Under the pieces are notes generated by a model that saw only the letters and a list, made by a program, of their open reading frames with translations, did no database searches and was not told where the DNA came from. A stretch of 24,079 nt of DNA from a virus: the IMG/VR virus record IMGVR_UViG_3300046467_002393, positions 1 through 24,079 of that record. One strand, given 5' to 3'. Below, one piece after another: positions 1 to 8,514 of the stretch (the stretch's first letter is position 1; each line of letters begins with the position of its first letter). A program made the translations under genes and the position numbers.

Positions 1-2704
1 GTTGCGAACTGGAAAAGGTACCAATCGCAGCGACTGAAGGGGGAACCCACAAGAGAGCGCCGTTAATAGTATCCCTAATCTGTACCCATGGATAATAAGC
101 ACATCCGTAACTTGAGTTAAGGCCTCGAGCTTTAAGATTGCTGAGCGTGGTCGCCGAGCTTCCTACACGATCTGAAAAAGCTTGACTATTTTCCGTCTTC
201 GGTACATAGCCACCCTTAAGATCGATAATTGCCATAGCATCAGCTCTATCTTCGCACGTATTAATCAAATGAGCCGTTAAGCCTTCGTTGGTTAGACCGG
301 GCATAGTAGCCAGATTCATCTCTACCATCTCGGGGTCAGCCAAAGAATCAATCGCGCGCTTAATGCTGTGATTAGCGTAACTGGTAAATTCAGTCGAGTC
401 CACCATGGCATTATTACGGAAAGGTTCTGATTCTGTTACATCTAGTCCATCAAATCCGCCATGCATTGGCACCGTAAAGCGGTCCCAGCCGGCGTCGAGA
501 ACGTTCGACCAAGTATTGAGACCGGCAGACGAGAGAGAAGTCCCGGCAACTCGATATCCGGCAGCCCACACGGCATTATTGGTGCCAGAACCGCTGAGAT
601 CATCTAGTGTAAAAGCTGTAGAAAGCTCAAGGCCAGCCGCAGTTGCGAACTGAGAAGAGCCCAAAGCGCCGAGAGGGTACAGAAGATCCAAGTTGGACTC
701 ATCAAACCGCAGCGGCGCAGCGGAGCGCCCAGTTTGATAACCCCAATATGCATCGGTGTAGTTGCCTAGCCCGCCATCGGAGCCTGTGCCACGCACAGAG
801 GGTTGTGGGAAAGCCACAGCGCCTGTTAAATGAGGGAATAGCGAGGTGATTATTTCGCCATACCCCGGGAGGCCGAGGGTGAAATTAGTACTACTCATGC
901 CCGCTGTGCCACTGTCTGTAAGAGTGACAGCTGTATTACCGGCGCCGCCGGCGATGGCTTGAGTAACCGTAACAACTGCCCCATCCGACGTAGCTGTAAA
1001 TCTAGTTCCCGATGGACCTGATGTAGTATTAATGACATTCATTAGGTTGGTTGCGGTAGCAGTATTTGAGGTTGTAGATTCCCATGTACCATTGACCGAA
1101 CTTTGGTCGCCATTGGTAAAGTTGTAGTTGGTGCCATCCGTAGCAATCAAATTCACTTTATCGCCAGTATTGAGTTGGCTGAAGGCCGTGATGGTTATTG
1201 TTGCGGTTGCGCCCGTGGCGCCGGGAGGTTGATACGCCGAGCCGGAGGAAGCAATGTAGCTATCAACTGCGGTGGTTGTGCCACTACCGGTGGAGCCCCA
1301 GGTGCCACCGGCCATAACGCTAGTGGTATACCAGGAAAAATCTTTATATTTAACCACTCCGAGGTTGCCAAACGGTAAAAATTTAGCATCTGTCACTCCG
1401 TTATCCACATCGGTGTTCATGTCGACACGAACATATCGCGAGTTGTTATCGTATTGTCCATAAACGCGATATCGCTTGTTGGTGGAATCCCATGAGCGAT
1501 ATCTGTCACCAATCTTGCGCGCAACATAGTTCAATGAGTTGGGATTCAAGTTGCAATCATTAAACTGCTCTAGTACCTCTACAACATTATCTGTATCATC
1601 TAGTTTTCTAACTACGACACTAAAAGAACCATGCGGCTGGAAATCACTTGTCGAAGCCTTAATGTCCTGGATGGATATTTTAATATTTCGGTTTGTCCAT
1701 GCTCCTGGTTCGTCTAGGGCCACAACCTTGAAAAGTTTTTGCATATTTGCCGGAGAATAGTTGGAATTATCGTCTGTTAGATCCTGAGAAATAATCCATG
1801 GAGTTTGCGCCGACAGCAGGGGAGTCTGATAATCTCCGGCATTAGCTGTGCCGGATAGCATCGGGACAATTGCGCCATAGTAATTCGAGGACGCGCCGGC
1901 AGTCACCGTATCAACCAAGTGACGATCAAAAGTTGGTCCAAGCCAATAGTTGGCAACATTAGAATTGATGTCTCTGTTGCTTAATTGCGGGTTAGTGTTA
2001 AACACCTTTCGAATGTAACGATCCGAGCTACGATCAAAGTTGAATGCCATAGTGCTGTCTGAGGAGCCCGTAGCGTTGCGTACTATCATCTTAAATTCAT
2101 AATTGGAACCAGCAGTAACGGACTGGATCAGCGCTGATGAACCAGTTATGGCTAATGAAGAACTGGCCGCGGTGCCACTTAAGGATAAGCTACAGTTATT
2201 AGCGTTGGTGGTGACGCTGGGAACATAAAAAATCGCTGCTAGCGCGCCGCGGCCAAGATCGTGCTCGGACGGCGAAAACCCAGCGCCCGAAGGCCAAATC
2301 ACCAAACCATAAGCACCCTGGCCGGATGTCGAATCGGCTGTGGACACTTTCCATCCGGCTTTTCCGGCAGATGTTGCATCATCACTCTCGGCGCCCATAA
2401 GGCGTACGTAGGTTAAAGGAGAACTGTTACGAAGATACGCCTGCGCAGCATACATGCCATAAGTTGGACCTACTGTGTTGCCGTCGCGCCAGATATCATC
2501 GCTGGAGCCCCCAGGAACAGGCGCCCCGAAAACATTAACAAACTCTGAAAATGAGTTCACTGTAACGGGTCTAAGACCCGGGCCGGATTTGGCGCGCCCT
2601 ACGACAACCGGGCCGATTCCGGCCGGAGACGCGGGGATTCCCGAGTTATCAATTTCATTGATAAAAACTCCGGGGGATACAAATCTGAATTTCTTAACCG
2701 ACAT
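1..2704 (-). CDS. gp18: Tail sheath protein, T4 gp18-like (C-terminus cut by window edge)
   Basis: Contractile tail sheath subunit, which polymerises around the tail tube and contracts during infection. The frame is open from the ATG at 2704 to the left edge, about 901 codons, and no stop is reached, so the C-terminus lies outside. The N-terminus has the sheath signature SPGVFINEIDNS (residues 10-21). NDCNLNPNSLNYV lies near residues 382-394, VPMHGGFDGLD near 745, and the last visible part reads YYPWVQI followed by VPPSVAAIGTF, as in the conserved C-terminal sheath domain. T4 gp18 is 659 aa; this one is much longer, mainly through a Thr/Ala/Gly-rich beta insertion at about residues 468-620. 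An AAGGAG ribosome site sits about 10 nt before the start. It follows the gp15-like gene by 80 bp. The tube protein (gp19) would be expected beyond the left edge. Confidence 0.93.
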   Translation of the reverse strand, partial: MSVKKFRFVSPGVFINEIDNSGIPASPAGIGPVVVGRAKSGPGLRPVTVNSFSEFVNVFGAPVPGGSSDDIWRDGNTVGPTYGMYAAQAYLRNSSPLTYVRLMGAESDDATSAGKAGWKVSTADSTSGQGAYGLVIWPSGAGFSPSEHDLGRGALAAIFYVPSVTTNANNCSLSLSGTAASSSLAITGSSALIQSVTAGSNYEFKMIVRNATGSSDSTMAFNFDRSSDRYIRKVFNTNPQLSNRDINSNVANYWLGPTFDRHLVDTVTAGASSNYYGAIVPMLSGTANAGDYQTPLLSAQTPWIISQDLTDDNSNYSPANMQKLFKVVALDEPGAWTNRNIKISIQDIKASTSDFQPHGSFSVVVRKLDDTDNVVEVLEQFNDCNLNPNSLNYVARKIGDRYRSWDSTNKRYRVYGQYDNNSRYVRVDMNTDVDNGVTDAKFLPFGNLGVVKYKDFSWYTTSVMAGGTWGSTGSGTTTAVDSYIASSGSAYQPPGATGATATITITAFSQLNTGDKVNLIATDGTNYNFTNGDQSSVNGTWESTTSNTATATNLMNVINTTSGPSGTRFTATSDGAVVTVTQAIAGGAGNTAVTLTDSGTAGMSSTNFTLGLPGYGEIITSLFPHLTGAVAFPQPSVRGTGSDGGLGNYTDAYWGYQTGRSAAPLRFDESNLDLLYPLGALGSSQFATAAGLELSTAFTLDDLSGSGTNNAVWAAGYRVAGTSLSSAGLNTWSNVLDAGWDRFTVPMHGGFDGLDVTESEPFRNNAMVDSTEFTSYANHSIKRAIDSLADPEMVEMNLATMPGLTNEGLTAHLINTCEDRADAMAIIDLKGGYVPKTENSQAFSDRVGSSATTLSNLKARGLNSSYGCAYYPWVQIRDTINGALLWVPPSVAAIGTFSSSQ
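845..1300 (-). other. Inserted beta-rich domain within the tail sheath
   Basis: Residues about 468-620 of the sheath are Thr/Ala/Gly/Asn-rich, with segments such as TGDKVNLIATDGTNYNF, then VVTVTQAIAGGAGNTAV and LTDSGTAGMSSTNF. This composition differs from the flanking sheath sequence and looks like an Ig-like or surface-exposed beta domain of the kind repeated in marine phage appendage proteins. The flanks (FLPFGNLGVVKYKDF before, LPGYGEIITSLFPHL after) resume sheath-like sequence. The boundaries are estimates by eye. Confidence 0.6.
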
Positions 2705-2728
2705 TCTTGGAGTTCTCCTTTAACATTT

Positions 2729-2744
2729 AACTTATTGTTAAGTT
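2729..2744 (-). other. Small AT-rich hairpin upstream of the sheath ribosome site
   Basis: Perfect 6-bp inverted repeat AACTTA / TAAGTT with a 4-nt loop in the gap between the gp15-like gene and the sheath gene. It lies about 10 nt upstream of the AAGGAG ribosome site. It is AT-rich and has no U-tract, so it is not a convincing terminator; it could be an mRNA leader structure or chance. Confidence 0.25.
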
Positions 2745-2756
2745 GTTTCTCATTAT

Positions 2757-2764
2757 TAAATAGT
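2757..2764 (-). promoter_or_regulatory. CTATTTA motif site 1 (upstream of tail sheath)
   Basis: On the minus strand this gap reads TATACTATTTAATAATG, about 55 nt before the sheath ATG. The ACTATTTA core recurs, in the same orientation, in three other intergenic gaps (5521, 8507, 15154). Candidate phage late-promoter or processing element; the role is inferred only from position and recurrence. Confidence 0.25.
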
Positions 2765-2784
2765 ATAAGACGGTGCGAAAGGTC

Positions 2785-3729
2785 CTATTCTCTATAAAAA
2801 CCTCGACTATCAATGTTTTCTGGGATGTCCCCTACTACAACACGCTCTCTGGCCATACGAAATTCGACTGCATTTTGTCGTTTTACTATCTTTGGACGCT
2901 CCTGATTGGGACCTTCGCCTATTAAATAGCCCAGGACTCTGGCTGTGATAGTGGTCTCATAGTTCCTTTGGTCCATCTCTAAGTTATTAGTATTGCTATT
3001 GTTTGTATAATCTCCTTCAAAAAACACTTCAAACTTATGATTGTCACGTTCAATCCTTGGAGGCATTGTGCTGTTTCCAGAAATTGTCACCCATGGCTGT
3101 ACAAGATCATTCATTTGTTGCTGATATTCAGTTCTCAAGCTAACCTCATAAGTGACCGTTATCCACGTAGGAAGCGGAATAGTTATGGTCTCGTACACAT
3201 TCTTAGAGGCCGTCATATTTCTCTTGTTGGTGCCGTACATAGAGGAGGCAACCTTGCCCGGGCCAAGCTTGCGGTTGGCCAGATTGTTTTGAAACTGGGA
3301 AGTTTTTTCTTGATTAAGGCGCCTGGCTATAGTAATGGAGCCGCCCTTCTCATCATTCTCGGGCATAATATTTGCCCATGGCAGACCTCTCTTGTTCGGT
3401 TCCTTTGCTACCGTTTTTCTTTCGACGGTGATTAGTGGAAGTATCAAAGTTTCCTCAGCATCACGCACATCCTTTAAATTTTTAATTTGATATGCTCTTT
3501 CGGTAGAGGCCCAAATAATAGGTACTTTTTTAAACCCTTCATTGGTAGTGGTAGACAGATTTAGCTTTTCATTAACAAAATCATAAAAAGCATAATCAAT
3601 TGTTTCCAAAGTAGAGGGCATCATTATTATTTCCTGCACTCTCCCTTCGGTGGTATCATTATCCATATACGCATATCGTATAGAAGATTTATTTTGTAGC
3701 TCTTTTTGTGTTTTTTTAACTGGCATCAT
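2785..3729 (-). CDS. gp15: Tail sheath stabiliser / tail completion protein, T4 gp15-like
   Basis: 314 aa. In T4, gp15 forms the hexameric ring that caps the completed tail and joins it to the neck. The family pattern is visible: KKVPIIWAS at residues 67-75 matches the RVPITYAS region of T4 gp15, and LILPLITVERKTV follows (95-107). Further along come PLPTWITVTYEVSLRTEYQQQM (185-206, a P-x-x-I-x-Y-E-x-S-x-x-T-x-Y pattern) and a C-terminal RNYETTITARVLGYLI (255-270). T4 gp15 is 274 aa, so the size is close. It overlaps the end of the gp14-like gene by 14 nt, implying translational coupling. Two consecutive ATGs occur at 3729 and 3726; the GAGG ribosome site is better spaced for the second. It lies between neck and sheath genes, as its role predicts. 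Confidence 0.82.
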   Translation of the reverse strand: MMPVKKTQKELQNKSSIRYAYMDNDTTEGRVQEIIMMPSTLETIDYAFYDFVNEKLNLSTTTNEGFKKVPIIWASTERAYQIKNLKDVRDAEETLILPLITVERKTVAKEPNKRGLPWANIMPENDEKGGSITIARRLNQEKTSQFQNNLANRKLGPGKVASSMYGTNKRNMTASKNVYETITIPLPTWITVTYEVSLRTEYQQQMNDLVQPWVTISGNSTMPPRIERDNHKFEVFFEGDYTNNSNTNNLEMDQRNYETTITARVLGYLIGEGPNQERPKIVKRQNAVEFRMARERVVVGDIPENIDSRGFYRE

Positions 3730-4222
3730 TTATACCTCGAAATGTTCCTCTGCGTGCACGTACGCAATCCGCAGTTACTTGAAACTTATGATCTACCTGA
3801 CCAAAATAGTACTTAGTATCATTATATGTCTTAGTGATCTCATATAATTTATCACCATACTGTACAAAATCTCCCGGGCGTACATAAAGATTCTGATCCT
3901 CTGTTAGTCTTTTGCGATGGAAATGAATCGTCAGTTTGCTTTGATATTCATAACTATATTTATCGTTTTTCTGCTCGTTATCGACTACTACATAGGCGTA
4001 CACACGCACCGGCGGTAGAAAGGTCTTGTTAAGCGCTTCTCCGTATAGCGAATGGTAGTTTGTTCTTTTAATATCAATAGGGTAATATACAACAGTTTGC
4101 CCAATGACTCGCTCTGCCAGCTCATCGTTGACTTGTTTAACCAGATCGCGCTCCTTTTTCCCAAAAAACATGGGAGGGGGTGGTGCGGCTGGTTGTTCCC
4201 ATTTATCGTCCGGATTGCCCAT
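3716..4222 (-). CDS. gp14: Neck protein, T4 gp14-like
   Basis: 168 aa. T4 gp14 with gp13 forms the neck that seals the filled head and provides the tail docking site. Similar features: ERVIGQTVVYYPIDI (residues 37-51) resembles the T4 gp14 stretch around CYYVPREYV, followed by LYGEALNKTF (59-68), an acidic then beta region, LYVRPGDFVQYGDKLYEIT (112-130) matching the P-x-x-G-D-x-x-Y pattern, and a YYFGQ motif (138-142). It is shorter than T4 gp14 (256 aa), lacking a C-terminal extension. The N-terminus has a Pro-rich stretch (11-17). It starts 4 nt after the gp13-like gene and overlaps the gp15-like gene by 14 nt, so the three are almost certainly co-translated. The assignment rests on motif order plus synteny. 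Confidence 0.75.
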   Translation of the reverse strand: MGNPDDKWEQPAAPPPPMFFGKKERDLVKQVNDELAERVIGQTVVYYPIDIKRTNYHSLYGEALNKTFLPPVRVYAYVVVDNEQKNDKYSYEYQSKLTIHFHRKRLTEDQNLYVRPGDFVQYGDKLYEITKTYNDTKYYFGQVDHKFQVTADCVRARRGTFRGINDAS

Positions 4223-4226
4223 CTAT

Positions 4227-5489
4227 CTACCCTACATATATGCCGGCTGGTATATCGGCCATAACTTTTTCTACAGCATCAGATATAGTGCCATCTGTTT
4301 CGGCCAACTTAGAGTAAGTAAGTTCATCAAAAGTAGTTTTAAGTTCCTCTCTCAGAGCATCCTGTTCTGCCTTAGCTTGACCCAAAAGATCTGCAGCATT
4401 TAATGTCACTGACTCGCCAGGTATGGGAACTGTTGCGAACTTGCCGCGAACTTGACCCAACATTTCTTTCGCAAGAGCCAATCCAAATCGTCGGATCCAC
4501 TGCTTTCCAATAGAATTGATACTATTATATGCAATGTTCTGAAATGGGAGCGTATTCATATTATTGATGCCTGTAACGGATTTTCCAGCTGAACCCGAAA
4601 GAGACCATGGAACACTTTCTACCGTAAAATTAAACCAGAACTTCTCCGGACTATTATTATTAGGAGTTGGGTGAATACGAACCTTGTTATCCTTAATCTC
4701 ATATGACCAATGAGAGACTCGCGTGTTTAAAGCGTCCTCGTAAGCCATTGATTGAAGCTTATTCTGCCAGACCGGTACTATATCAAATGTAGAGTCGTCT
4801 GCGTATTGCCCATAAGTTCTTAAGTTACCAACAGCACTAAAGCCCCCATAATAACCATAAAAACGCCACATAGCGGCAGGGGTCTTGTAAAACATTCTTC
4901 TAATAACAATTCTACGATCGCCAACTTTTCCGTAATAAGGCTTTGTTGTGTCGTTGCCGGCTGACGAAGAAATAATACTCTGAAGATCATAATCAGCTTT
5001 AGCACTTACTGTCGTCAGGGAACCCGAAAAGATCTCTGTCGTGCCGCCTATGCCTACTTCGGTGGCTGTTTTGTCAGCGAATCGTCGAATATATCCATAG
5101 TCAAACTTTGGATAACGTAACTCTATATTAGAGCCGGAAAGAGAATCACCAGCTTTAATCTGACCATCCTGATCAAACGAGGCCGTAGTGTGTCCCAGAA
5201 AACTAGAAAGCGAGTTCTTGGATTGGTGAACATTAACGATATAGGAATATTCTAAAACAGCCTCTTCATAGGCCGAATATATATTACCTTCAGTTAATTC
5301 AATATCTAGAATATCTCCGCCTAGCTTCTTATAAGTATAAGCTACTTGGTCTGCCGCTCCGGATAAAAAATCTGTCGAACTAGCATAAATCCCAAAAGGC
5401 AATGTGGCGGCCACGCTGCCAACCGTCCCGGTTGACGATAAAACGTTGGTATTCGTTGTAGAAGCGGGCTTTAGTACTGGAAGTGCCAT
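4227..5489 (-). CDS. gp13: Neck protein, T4 gp13-like
   Basis: 420 aa. T4 gp13 sits under the portal and closes the head after DNA packaging. Two conserved blocks stand out. LGGDILDIELTEGNIYSAY (residues 56-74) parallels the T4 LGAPIINVELTPDQIYDCI segment. Near the C-terminus, QWIRRFGLALAKEMLGQV is followed by AEQDALREEL and a terminal PAGIYVG, paralleling T4 RWVKDYATALAKELNGQ, KEALREEL and PPFGILVG. The protein is about 110 aa longer than T4 gp13, with extra sequence in the middle and at the N-terminus (Ser/Thr-rich, 1-50). A GAGGA ribosome site lies about 7 nt before the ATG. It is the first gene after the capsid-gene terminator. Confidence 0.85.
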   Translation of the reverse strand: MALPVLKPASTTNTNVLSSTGTVGSVAATLPFGIYASSTDFLSGAADQVAYTYKKLGGDILDIELTEGNIYSAYEEAVLEYSYIVNVHQSKNSLSSFLGHTTASFDQDGQIKAGDSLSGSNIELRYPKFDYGYIRRFADKTATEVGIGGTTEIFSGSLTTVSAKADYDLQSIISSSAGNDTTKPYYGKVGDRRIVIRRMFYKTPAAMWRFYGYYGGFSAVGNLRTYGQYADDSTFDIVPVWQNKLQSMAYEDALNTRVSHWSYEIKDNKVRIHPTPNNNSPEKFWFNFTVESVPWSLSGSAGKSVTGINNMNTLPFQNIAYNSINSIGKQWIRRFGLALAKEMLGQVRGKFATVPIPGESVTLNAADLLGQAKAEQDALREELKTTFDELTYSKLAETDGTISDAVEKVMADIPAGIYVG

Positions 5490-5520
5490 ATGTGTTCCTC
5501 AAGTTATAGTAGTTCTACCA

Positions 5521-5528
5521 TAAATAGA
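5521..5528 (-). promoter_or_regulatory. CTATTTA motif site 2 (upstream of gp13-like gene)
   Basis: Minus strand reads GCTTTCTATTTATGG immediately after the terminator stem and about 32 nt before the gp13-like ATG. It shares the CTATTTA core with three other gaps. A new transcript start here would make sense after a terminator, but the bases may simply be the tail of that terminator. Confidence 0.25.
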
Positions 5529-5557
5529 AAGCCCCGGCTCATAGAGCCGAGGCTTTC
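5527..5557 (-). terminator. Hairpin terminator after the major capsid gene
   Basis: A 14-bp stem with a 3-nt loop: minus strand GAAAGCCTCGGCTC, TAT, GAGCCGGGGCTTTC, then CTATTTAT. The single non-Watson-Crick pair is a G-U wobble in minus-strand RNA but would be an A-C mismatch in plus-strand RNA, so the structure suits the direction in which the genes run. It lies about 30 nt after the capsid gene stop. The trailing tract is only moderately U-rich. It probably ends or attenuates transcripts so that capsid mRNA exceeds neck and tail mRNA. Confidence 0.82.
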
Positions 5558-5588
5558 ATATTATTTGTCTAATAAAAGACTAGCTGTA

Positions 5589-7403
5589 TTAGCCAACAGT
5601 CATATCAGCGATAACAACTAAGCCATACATGTCGGGACGCACCATCTGCTTAGCGTACCGAGTCATCACGCCCTTGCGGGGCACGAAGTCTTCGACACCA
5701 AAGATGGTGGGGGTCGTCTGTAGCGGCACATAGGGAGCGTAAACATATCCGCTCTCTAGGAAACTACCTCCCTTACGACCAACGAGCACTAGGCTTCGAA
5801 GGAAGTACGGATCTACATAAATATCCCACTTCTTGGAAAGGCTACCAACCTTCACAGCACCGGCTGAGCCCTTGTCGCTGTCAACAGTGACATTGGCACG
5901 GAAACCGGCCGTAAACTCAAGGATGTTAGCAACTTCAGGTCCGCAGACGATAAAGTTGGCACCACCCCGTAGAGTCTTGCGGTGGATGTTAGCAGACACA
6001 TCATTGATTGTCTCAATGAGAGTCTCATACCACTCGCTTACATTACCGGTGAAGTCCGGAGTAACCGTAGAAGCACCGACCTCAATGCCGGTTACGCGAT
6101 CAAGGAATCTACCAGGTGCGCGTGACCAGTAACGAGTAGCGGCACTTGCATCAATGATAAGATCCTCAAGAATCTCGCGATCAATTTCTAGGGCGATCTG
6201 CTCAGACAGAATCTGAGTAAGCTCGACCTCAGCATCAAGGTTGTGGTAGGCGTTAAGATCTTGTCCTAACTCCGGGGTCCACTTGGCCTTGAGCTTCTTG
6301 GTAATCGCCGTAACAGCCACGGAATCGATCTTAATGTCGATCTCGGGGATGGACTCGTTATTTTCCAAAGCCCACGCACTCTGACCAATAACAGAGCCGA
6401 GTGCTCCGCCATTAGCAAAGTCATCGGACTGCGGCCACGAGATCGTAGTCTCGATCGTCGCACCCAAAACAGCTGATGCGGTAGTGGCCAAAGCCGTCGG
6501 TCCGCCGTTATTGTTGTTAACGACGTGAGCGCCGTTTGAGCCAGTACCAATGAAAACCAGATCAGTAGTGTTAGCGCCTTGAGAAGTCTTACGACTAAGG
6601 CGTCGGACCAGCCGAATAGCATCATTCGATTCTGCATCGGGATTTCCGGATCCTGTCATAGCGAGACCGTTGCCCGCAGAACAGCTAAGACTAATACCAA
6701 CTAGGTTTTGAAGATTCAGCTGATCTAGACCGGAGTTTAGAATAGTGACAACCGCCACATCAGTACCAGTGCCTAGGGCACCAGAAGTGAAGTCGGCATC
6801 AAATTCAACTGACGCGTCGTTTGCGCCACCAGCGCCGAAAGTAAAGCTTCTAACTGCGGCAACACTCAAAGTGACTGCATTGCTGAAAGAGCTACTAATC
6901 GGAGATGAATAACCATTATTCAGACCATAAGGGCCTGCCTCGGGATTACCGGCCGTACTAAGATCAACACCACCGGTTACTTCCTTACCAACCACGCCGC
7001 CACCAAATAGTGACGCTGCGCCGTCATATCCCAGACGTGAAGTCTGCGATCCGGTGCCGAGTTCTCGACTAACTGTAAAGTCAAGGAAGAAGATGAGACC
7101 ACTTGGTAGACTCATCGGTTGAACACTAACGAGATCGTTAGCAATCAGATTGCCGAATACACGGCGAACGAGGGGGAACGCAACTGCTGCGAAACCCTCA
7201 ACATCACCAGCAGCCATAGCGCTGGACTCACGGAGTAGTTCTTTTGCTTGGTTCTCAAGCAGCGAAGCCATTCCGTTTCGAAGATTATCGCTTTCGAGGC
7301 CCTCAAGGAGACCGGTCTTTTCCCACTTAGAAATAAGAGCGGCACCATCCTTAGAGAGATCGCGATTAACGATACCTTCGGTTAACTTTTGTACAATAGA
7401 CAT
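5589..7403 (-). CDS. gp23: Major capsid protein, T4 gp23-like
   Basis: 604 aa HK97-fold shell protein (T4 gp23 is 521 aa). Recognisable family blocks: FPLVRRVFGNLIANDLVSVQPM (residues about 76-97), matching the T4 MVRRAIPNLIAFDICGVQPM region; KAKWTPELGQDLNAYHNLDAE followed by LSEQIALEIDREI (about 371-412), matching the T4 block with ELAQDLRAVHGMDAD and EINREV; and GYVYAPYVPLQ followed by GVMTRYAKQMVRPDMYG near the C-terminus. (L/I)-x-E sites for the prohead protease occur at LTE (7-9) and LRE (57-59). Cleavage after E59 would sit close to the T4 cleavage at residue 65. A Gly/Asn/Ser-rich central region (about 120-340) is longer than in T4 and may be an inserted surface domain. It follows the scaffold gene, has the strongest ribosome site in the window and is followed by a terminator. 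Confidence 0.95.
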   Translation of the reverse strand: MSIVQKLTEGIVNRDLSKDGAALISKWEKTGLLEGLESDNLRNGMASLLENQAKELLRESSAMAAGDVEGFAAVAFPLVRRVFGNLIANDLVSVQPMSLPSGLIFFLDFTVSRELGTGSQTSRLGYDGAASLFGGGVVGKEVTGGVDLSTAGNPEAGPYGLNNGYSSPISSSFSNAVTLSVAAVRSFTFGAGGANDASVEFDADFTSGALGTGTDVAVVTILNSGLDQLNLQNLVGISLSCSAGNGLAMTGSGNPDAESNDAIRLVRRLSRKTSQGANTTDLVFIGTGSNGAHVVNNNNGGPTALATTASAVLGATIETTISWPQSDDFANGGALGSVIGQSAWALENNESIPEIDIKIDSVAVTAITKKLKAKWTPELGQDLNAYHNLDAEVELTQILSEQIALEIDREILEDLIIDASAATRYWSRAPGRFLDRVTGIEVGASTVTPDFTGNVSEWYETLIETINDVSANIHRKTLRGGANFIVCGPEVANILEFTAGFRANVTVDSDKGSAGAVKVGSLSKKWDIYVDPYFLRSLVLVGRKGGSFLESGYVYAPYVPLQTTPTIFGVEDFVPRKGVMTRYAKQMVRPDMYGLVVIADMTVG

Positions 7404-7413
7404 TTTTTATATA

Positions 7414-7420
7414 ACCTCCT
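7414..7420 (-). promoter_or_regulatory. Strong ribosome binding site of the major capsid gene
   Basis: Minus strand AGGAGGT about 11 nt before the capsid ATG, followed by an AT-rich spacer (TATATAAAAA). This is the most complete Shine-Dalgarno match I see in the window and fits the most abundant virion protein. It begins just after the scaffold stop codon. Confidence 0.85.
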
Positions 7421-7426
7421 AAAAAT

Positions 7427-8473
7427 TTATTGTTTTAAACCTGCCAAACGTAACATTCGATCCATATTTGGATCAACAGTAGTAGAAGCATCATAATGAT
7501 TGCCCCTATTTGAACCTAGAAGCATCGTAGTTGTAGGTCTGATAACAGCTTCGCGAAGTGATTCTGTGCGGCGACTCTCGCGAGGGCCCACTGCGCTTTG
7601 AAGTGTATCAAACAACATCTTCGTCTCTTCTACTGAACTGGCGTTACGAACAGCTTCGACAATATTTTCTTTTTGTCGCTCATTCAAGGAGGCGCTATTC
7701 AAAGCCTTATTTTGATATAGAAGTTTGGCGTTTTCCAGTATCAAAATGTTTAATTGATCCTTTGCTTCTCCAAGCAAAGATTTTAAATCACCGACCTCAG
7801 ATCTAAGGCCTGATAGTCGCGATTCATAAAGTTCTAGATATTTTTCTTTCTCGTCGGTTACTTCTTCCGACTGTGCTGCGGCCGCTTCTTCTTCCTCGGC
7901 CATTTCTTCAGCATGCTCTTGTGTTTCGCCACTAGCAACGGGCGCCCAGCCACCTAGGCGGGCTGCCACATCGACTGTGAGCTCTTCAGCAATAGCATCG
8001 ATAAGTTCATCAGAGACTTCTACGTCTTCCTCAAGGGGCGCAGGCTCTTCTAGGGCCGCTTCGCCCTCGTCGGGGAGGCCCAGGTCTTCTTCACCACCAA
8101 AAATCTCTTCAGCGGTCTCTTCAGAACCCATAAGCTCTGCTGCTTCGGGGCCCTCTCCGGCTTCCTCTTCGGCATGAAGGCGAGCTCTGAGATCATTAAA
8201 GTCAATCTCAATTACTTCATCGTCTTCTGGGCCTTCAATGTCGGTATCTTCATGAGCTAGCGGCACATCATCCATAAAGGAAGCATTTTCTGCCGGGGCT
8301 TCTGGTTCCAGGCCCATGCCCATATCCATGCCCACATCTTGCTCTAGCAAGGTGTCTAGAGCGGTCTTTACCTCGGTAGAATACTTCTCCAATACAGCGT
8401 TTTCGGCATTTTTGAGGGCCGCTTCTTTCAGGGCACCGGCATCAACGATGGCTTGTTCTAACAATGAGGACAT
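7427..8473 (-). CDS. gp22: Prohead core scaffold protein, T4 gp22-like
   Basis: 348 aa. Internal scaffold around which the capsid assembles; in T4 it is degraded by the prohead protease before packaging. Residues 1-45 are helical (SSLLEQAIVDAGALKEAAL). Residues 55-210 are very acidic and low in complexity (many Glu/Asp with Ala, Gly, Pro). Residues about 205-260 look like a coiled coil. A better conserved C-terminal block, NAKLLYQNKALNSASLNERQ (248-267) followed by EETKMLFDTLQ (282-292), resembles the gp22 segment containing LTESQREKVSALVEG. A possible protease site LRE occurs at 306-308. It is immediately upstream of the capsid gene, as gp22 is next to gp23 in T4. Low-complexity composition makes alignment weak, so position is half the evidence. 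Confidence 0.82.
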   Translation of the reverse strand: MSSLLEQAIVDAGALKEAALKNAENAVLEKYSTEVKTALDTLLEQDVGMDMGMGLEPEAPAENASFMDDVPLAHEDTDIEGPEDDEVIEIDFNDLRARLHAEEEAGEGPEAAELMGSEETAEEIFGGEEDLGLPDEGEAALEEPAPLEEDVEVSDELIDAIAEELTVDVAARLGGWAPVASGETQEHAEEMAEEEEAAAAQSEEVTDEKEKYLELYESRLSGLRSEVGDLKSLLGEAKDQLNILILENAKLLYQNKALNSASLNERQKENIVEAVRNASSVEETKMLFDTLQSAVGPRESRRTESLREAVIRPTTTMLLGSNRGNHYDASTTVDPNMDRMLRLAGLKQ

Positions 8474-8506
8474 ATAATTACTCCAAACTCTGACATGTAA
8501 TCAGAA

Positions 8507-8514
8507 TAAATAGT
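8507..8514 (-). promoter_or_regulatory. CTATTTA motif site 3 (upstream of scaffold gene)
   Basis: Minus strand reads GATACTATTTATTCTG in the 77-bp gap between the 527-aa fibre gene and the scaffold gene, about 34 nt before the scaffold ATG. ATACTATTTA is shared with the gap before the sheath gene. Candidate start point for scaffold and capsid transcripts; inferred only. Confidence 0.28.

Noticed and set aside
2757-2768. T4-type late promoter TATAAATA on the plus strand (TTAAATAGTAT and similar)
   Set aside because: It would point away from all genes in the window. The recurring motif is reported instead in the sense orientation as CTATTTA, with low confidence.
405-4403. Plus-strand open frames of 60-130 codons opposite the sheath, gp15-, gp14- and gp13-like genes
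   Set aside because: They lie fully antisense to well-supported genes, have no ribosome sites or recognisable motifs, and reflect the composition of the coding strand.
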